DNA of 64,000 nucleotides from Sinorhizobium numidicum (GTDB lineage Bacteria; Pseudomonadota; Alphaproteobacteria; Rhizobiales; Rhizobiaceae). The DNA lies in the NCBI RefSeq assembly GCF_029892045.1, contig NZ_CP120368.1:1858001-1922000 (forward strand), given 5' to 3'. Positions 62,732-64,000 of the stretch are shown here, in pieces (positions within the stretch are counted from its first letter, which is position 1; each line of letters starts with the position of its first letter). Under the pieces are notes generated by a model. That model saw nothing but the letters and a program-made list of their open reading frames with translations. It did not search any database and was not told the DNA's origin. The position numbers and the translations under genes were made by a program.

Positions 62732-64000
62732 ATGCCGAAGCGCCAAGACATCAAATCGATCCTCATCATCGGCGCGGGGCCGATCGTCATTGGTCAGGCA
62801 TGCGAATTCGACTATTCCGGCACCCAGGCCTGCAAGGCGCTGAAGGAAGAAGGCTACCGGGTCATCCTGGTGAATTCCAACCCGGCGACGATCATGACCG
62901 ATCCGGGACTGGCGGACGCGACCTATGTCGAGCCGATCACACCCGAAGTGGTTGCGAAGATCATTGCTAAGGAACGGCCGGACGCGCTGCTGCCGACGAT
63001 GGGCGGCCAGACGGCGCTGAACACCGCCCTCTCGCTTCGCCGCATGGGCGTGCTCGACCGCTACAATGTCGAGATGATCGGCGCCAAGCCGGAGGCAATC
63101 GACAAGGCGGAGGACCGTGCGCTATTCCGCGAGGCGATGGCGAAGATCGGCCTCGAGACGCCGAAGTCGCGGCTCGCCAACGCCACCGATATCAAGGATC
63201 ACGATCGCAAGGTGCACGAAGCTGAGCGTGCCGCGCTCAAGGCGAAGCTTTCCGGACCCGAGCTCGACACGGCGCTCGACGAACTCGAAAATCAGTGGAA
63301 TCTCGGCGAAGGCGATCGCAAGCAGCGCTACCTGAACCACGCCATGGCGATCGCAGCACAGGCGCTCGACGATGTCGGCCTTCCGGCGATCATTCGCCCC
63401 TCCTTCACGCTCGGCGGCACCGGTGGCGGCATCGCTTACAACCGTTCGGAATTCTTCGAGATCGTCGGCAGCGGTCTCGACGCCTCGCCGACGACGGAAG
63501 TGCTGATCGAGGAGTCGGTGCTCGGCTGGAAAGAGTATGAGATGGAGGTCGTCCGCGACAAGGCGGACAACTGCATCATCATCTGCTCGATCGAGAACAT
63601 CGATCCGATGGGCGTGCACACGGGTGATTCGATCACCGTCGCGCCGGCTCTGACCTTGACCGACAAGGAATACCAGATCATGCGCAACGCCTCGATAGCG
63701 GTGCTGCGCGAGATCGGCGTCGAAACCGGCGGGTCGAACGTGCAGTTCGCCGTCAACCCGGAAAATGGCCGCCTCGTCGTCATCGAAATGAACCCGCGCG
63801 TCTCGCGTTCCTCAGCGCTGGCATCCAAAGCGACCGGCTTCCCGATCGCCAAGATCGCCGCCAAGCTCGCTATCGGTTACACGCTCGACGAACTGGAGAA
63901 CGACATTACCGGCGGTGCGACCCCGGCGTCCTTCGAGCCGTCGATCGATTATGTCGTTACCAAGATCCCGCGCTTCGCCTTCGAAAAGTTCCCGGGCGCT
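62732..64000 (+). CDS. carB: carbamoyl-phosphate synthase large subunit, 5' part
   Basis: The ATP-grasp subunit that makes carbamoyl phosphate for arginine and pyrimidine synthesis. The visible 423 residues cover the first carboxyphosphate domain: [43 protein letters not shown] and [20 protein letters not shown]. Between about residues 148 and 208 there is an extra segment, mostly charged and helical ([28 protein letters not shown]), absent from the E. coli enzyme and, from memory, usual in Rhizobiales. The gene runs off the window. A hairpin with a T-run lies in its leader. Confidence 0.97.
   Translation, partial: MPKRQDIKSILIIGAGPIVIGQACEFDYSGTQACKALKEEGYRVILVNSNPATIMTDPGLADATYVEPITPEVVAKIIAKERPDALLPTMGGQTALNTALSLRRMGVLDRYNVEMIGAKPEAIDKAEDRALFREAMAKIGLETPKSRLANATDIKDHDRKVHEAERAALKAKLSGPELDTALDELENQWNLGEGDRKQRYLNHAMAIAAQALDDVGLPAIIRPSFTLGGTGGGIAYNRSEFFEIVGSGLDASPTTEVLIEESVLGWKEYEMEVVRDKADNCIIICSIENIDPMGVHTGDSITVAPALTLTDKEYQIMRNASIAVLREIGVETGGSNVQFAVNPENGRLVVIEMNPRVSRSSALASKATGFPIAKIAAKLAIGYTLDELENDITGGATPASFEPSIDYVVTKIPRFAFEKFPGA

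Noticed and set aside
1..64000. CRISPR arrays, prophage genes, toxin-antitoxin or restriction systems
   Set aside because: No regularly spaced repeats, phage structural genes, nuclease/antitoxin pairs or methyltransferase/endonuclease motifs were recognised.

Overview
The window looks like a chromosomal segment of a rhizobial alphaproteobacterium, most likely Sinorhizobium/Ensifer. This is inferred from the high G+C, an alphaproteobacterial SOS box (GTTC-N7-GTTC) in front of lexA, a carB with an extra internal segment, a Sinorhizobium-type intergenic palindrome, and core gene order. No database was searched. The window opens inside trkH (reverse strand, 3' end missing) and closes inside carB (forward strand, 3' end missing).

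Core block 1 (about 1-27 kb). trkH, ilvA and a small HlyU-family gene are followed by a Tat-exported nucleotidase/cyclic phosphodiesterase and a membrane diguanylate cyclase. Next come a divergent Lrp-type regulator/alanine dehydrogenase pair and a tight reverse-strand operon (cysteine synthase, AlaX editing protein, SseA sulfurtransferase, GNAT acetyltransferase). Then follow an SDR whose active-site lysine is replaced, an SMR transporter pair, tRNA-Asn, cytochrome c, tRNA-Cys, lexA, tRNA-Ser and several small or membrane genes. The block ends with the forward series rlpA, a serine-type D-Ala-D-Ala carboxypeptidase homologue with two altered motifs, tmk, holB, metG, tatD and an MBL hydrolase. 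A frameshifted MazG-like gene lies on the opposite strand between holB and metG.

Accessory block (about 27-46 kb). Two apparently identical 2,478-bp ISNCY/IS1202-type elements lie head to tail, 5 bp apart, each with a convergent passenger gene. The start of a possible third copy follows at the same 5-bp spacing. After this come a complete IS30-type element, fragments of a second IS30 transposase separated by an IS110-type element, and cargo genes. The cargo includes an exported RidA-like protein divergent from a TetR regulator across a 50-bp near-perfect palindrome, a GFA-type gene, a wHTH-TPR regulator, a DUF1127 gene and an MFS exporter. It also includes a lower-GC pair, a UbiA prenyltransferase with a degenerate HAD-like N-terminus plus a polytopic membrane protein, and an SDR.

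Core block 2 (about 46-64 kb). An L,D-transpeptidase and small lipoproteins precede a compact run of an ICMT-like methyltransferase, a stand-alone E2-type acyltransferase domain and an SDR ending in a SEC-C zinc motif. The queuosine genes tgt and queA follow, then two cyclophilins and coaD on the same strand. Two tiny translationally coupled ORFs, MATE and TetA-like exporters, a LysR/aldo-keto reductase pair, a YpfJ-type zinc peptidase, a zinc alcohol dehydrogenase and carB complete the window.

The best candidates for undescribed biology are the ICMT/E2-like/SDR-SEC-C operon, the passenger-carrying tandem ISNCY array, the HAD-like/UbiA membrane pair and the palindrome-controlled TetR/exported RidA pair. 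No CRISPR array or recognised defence system was seen.
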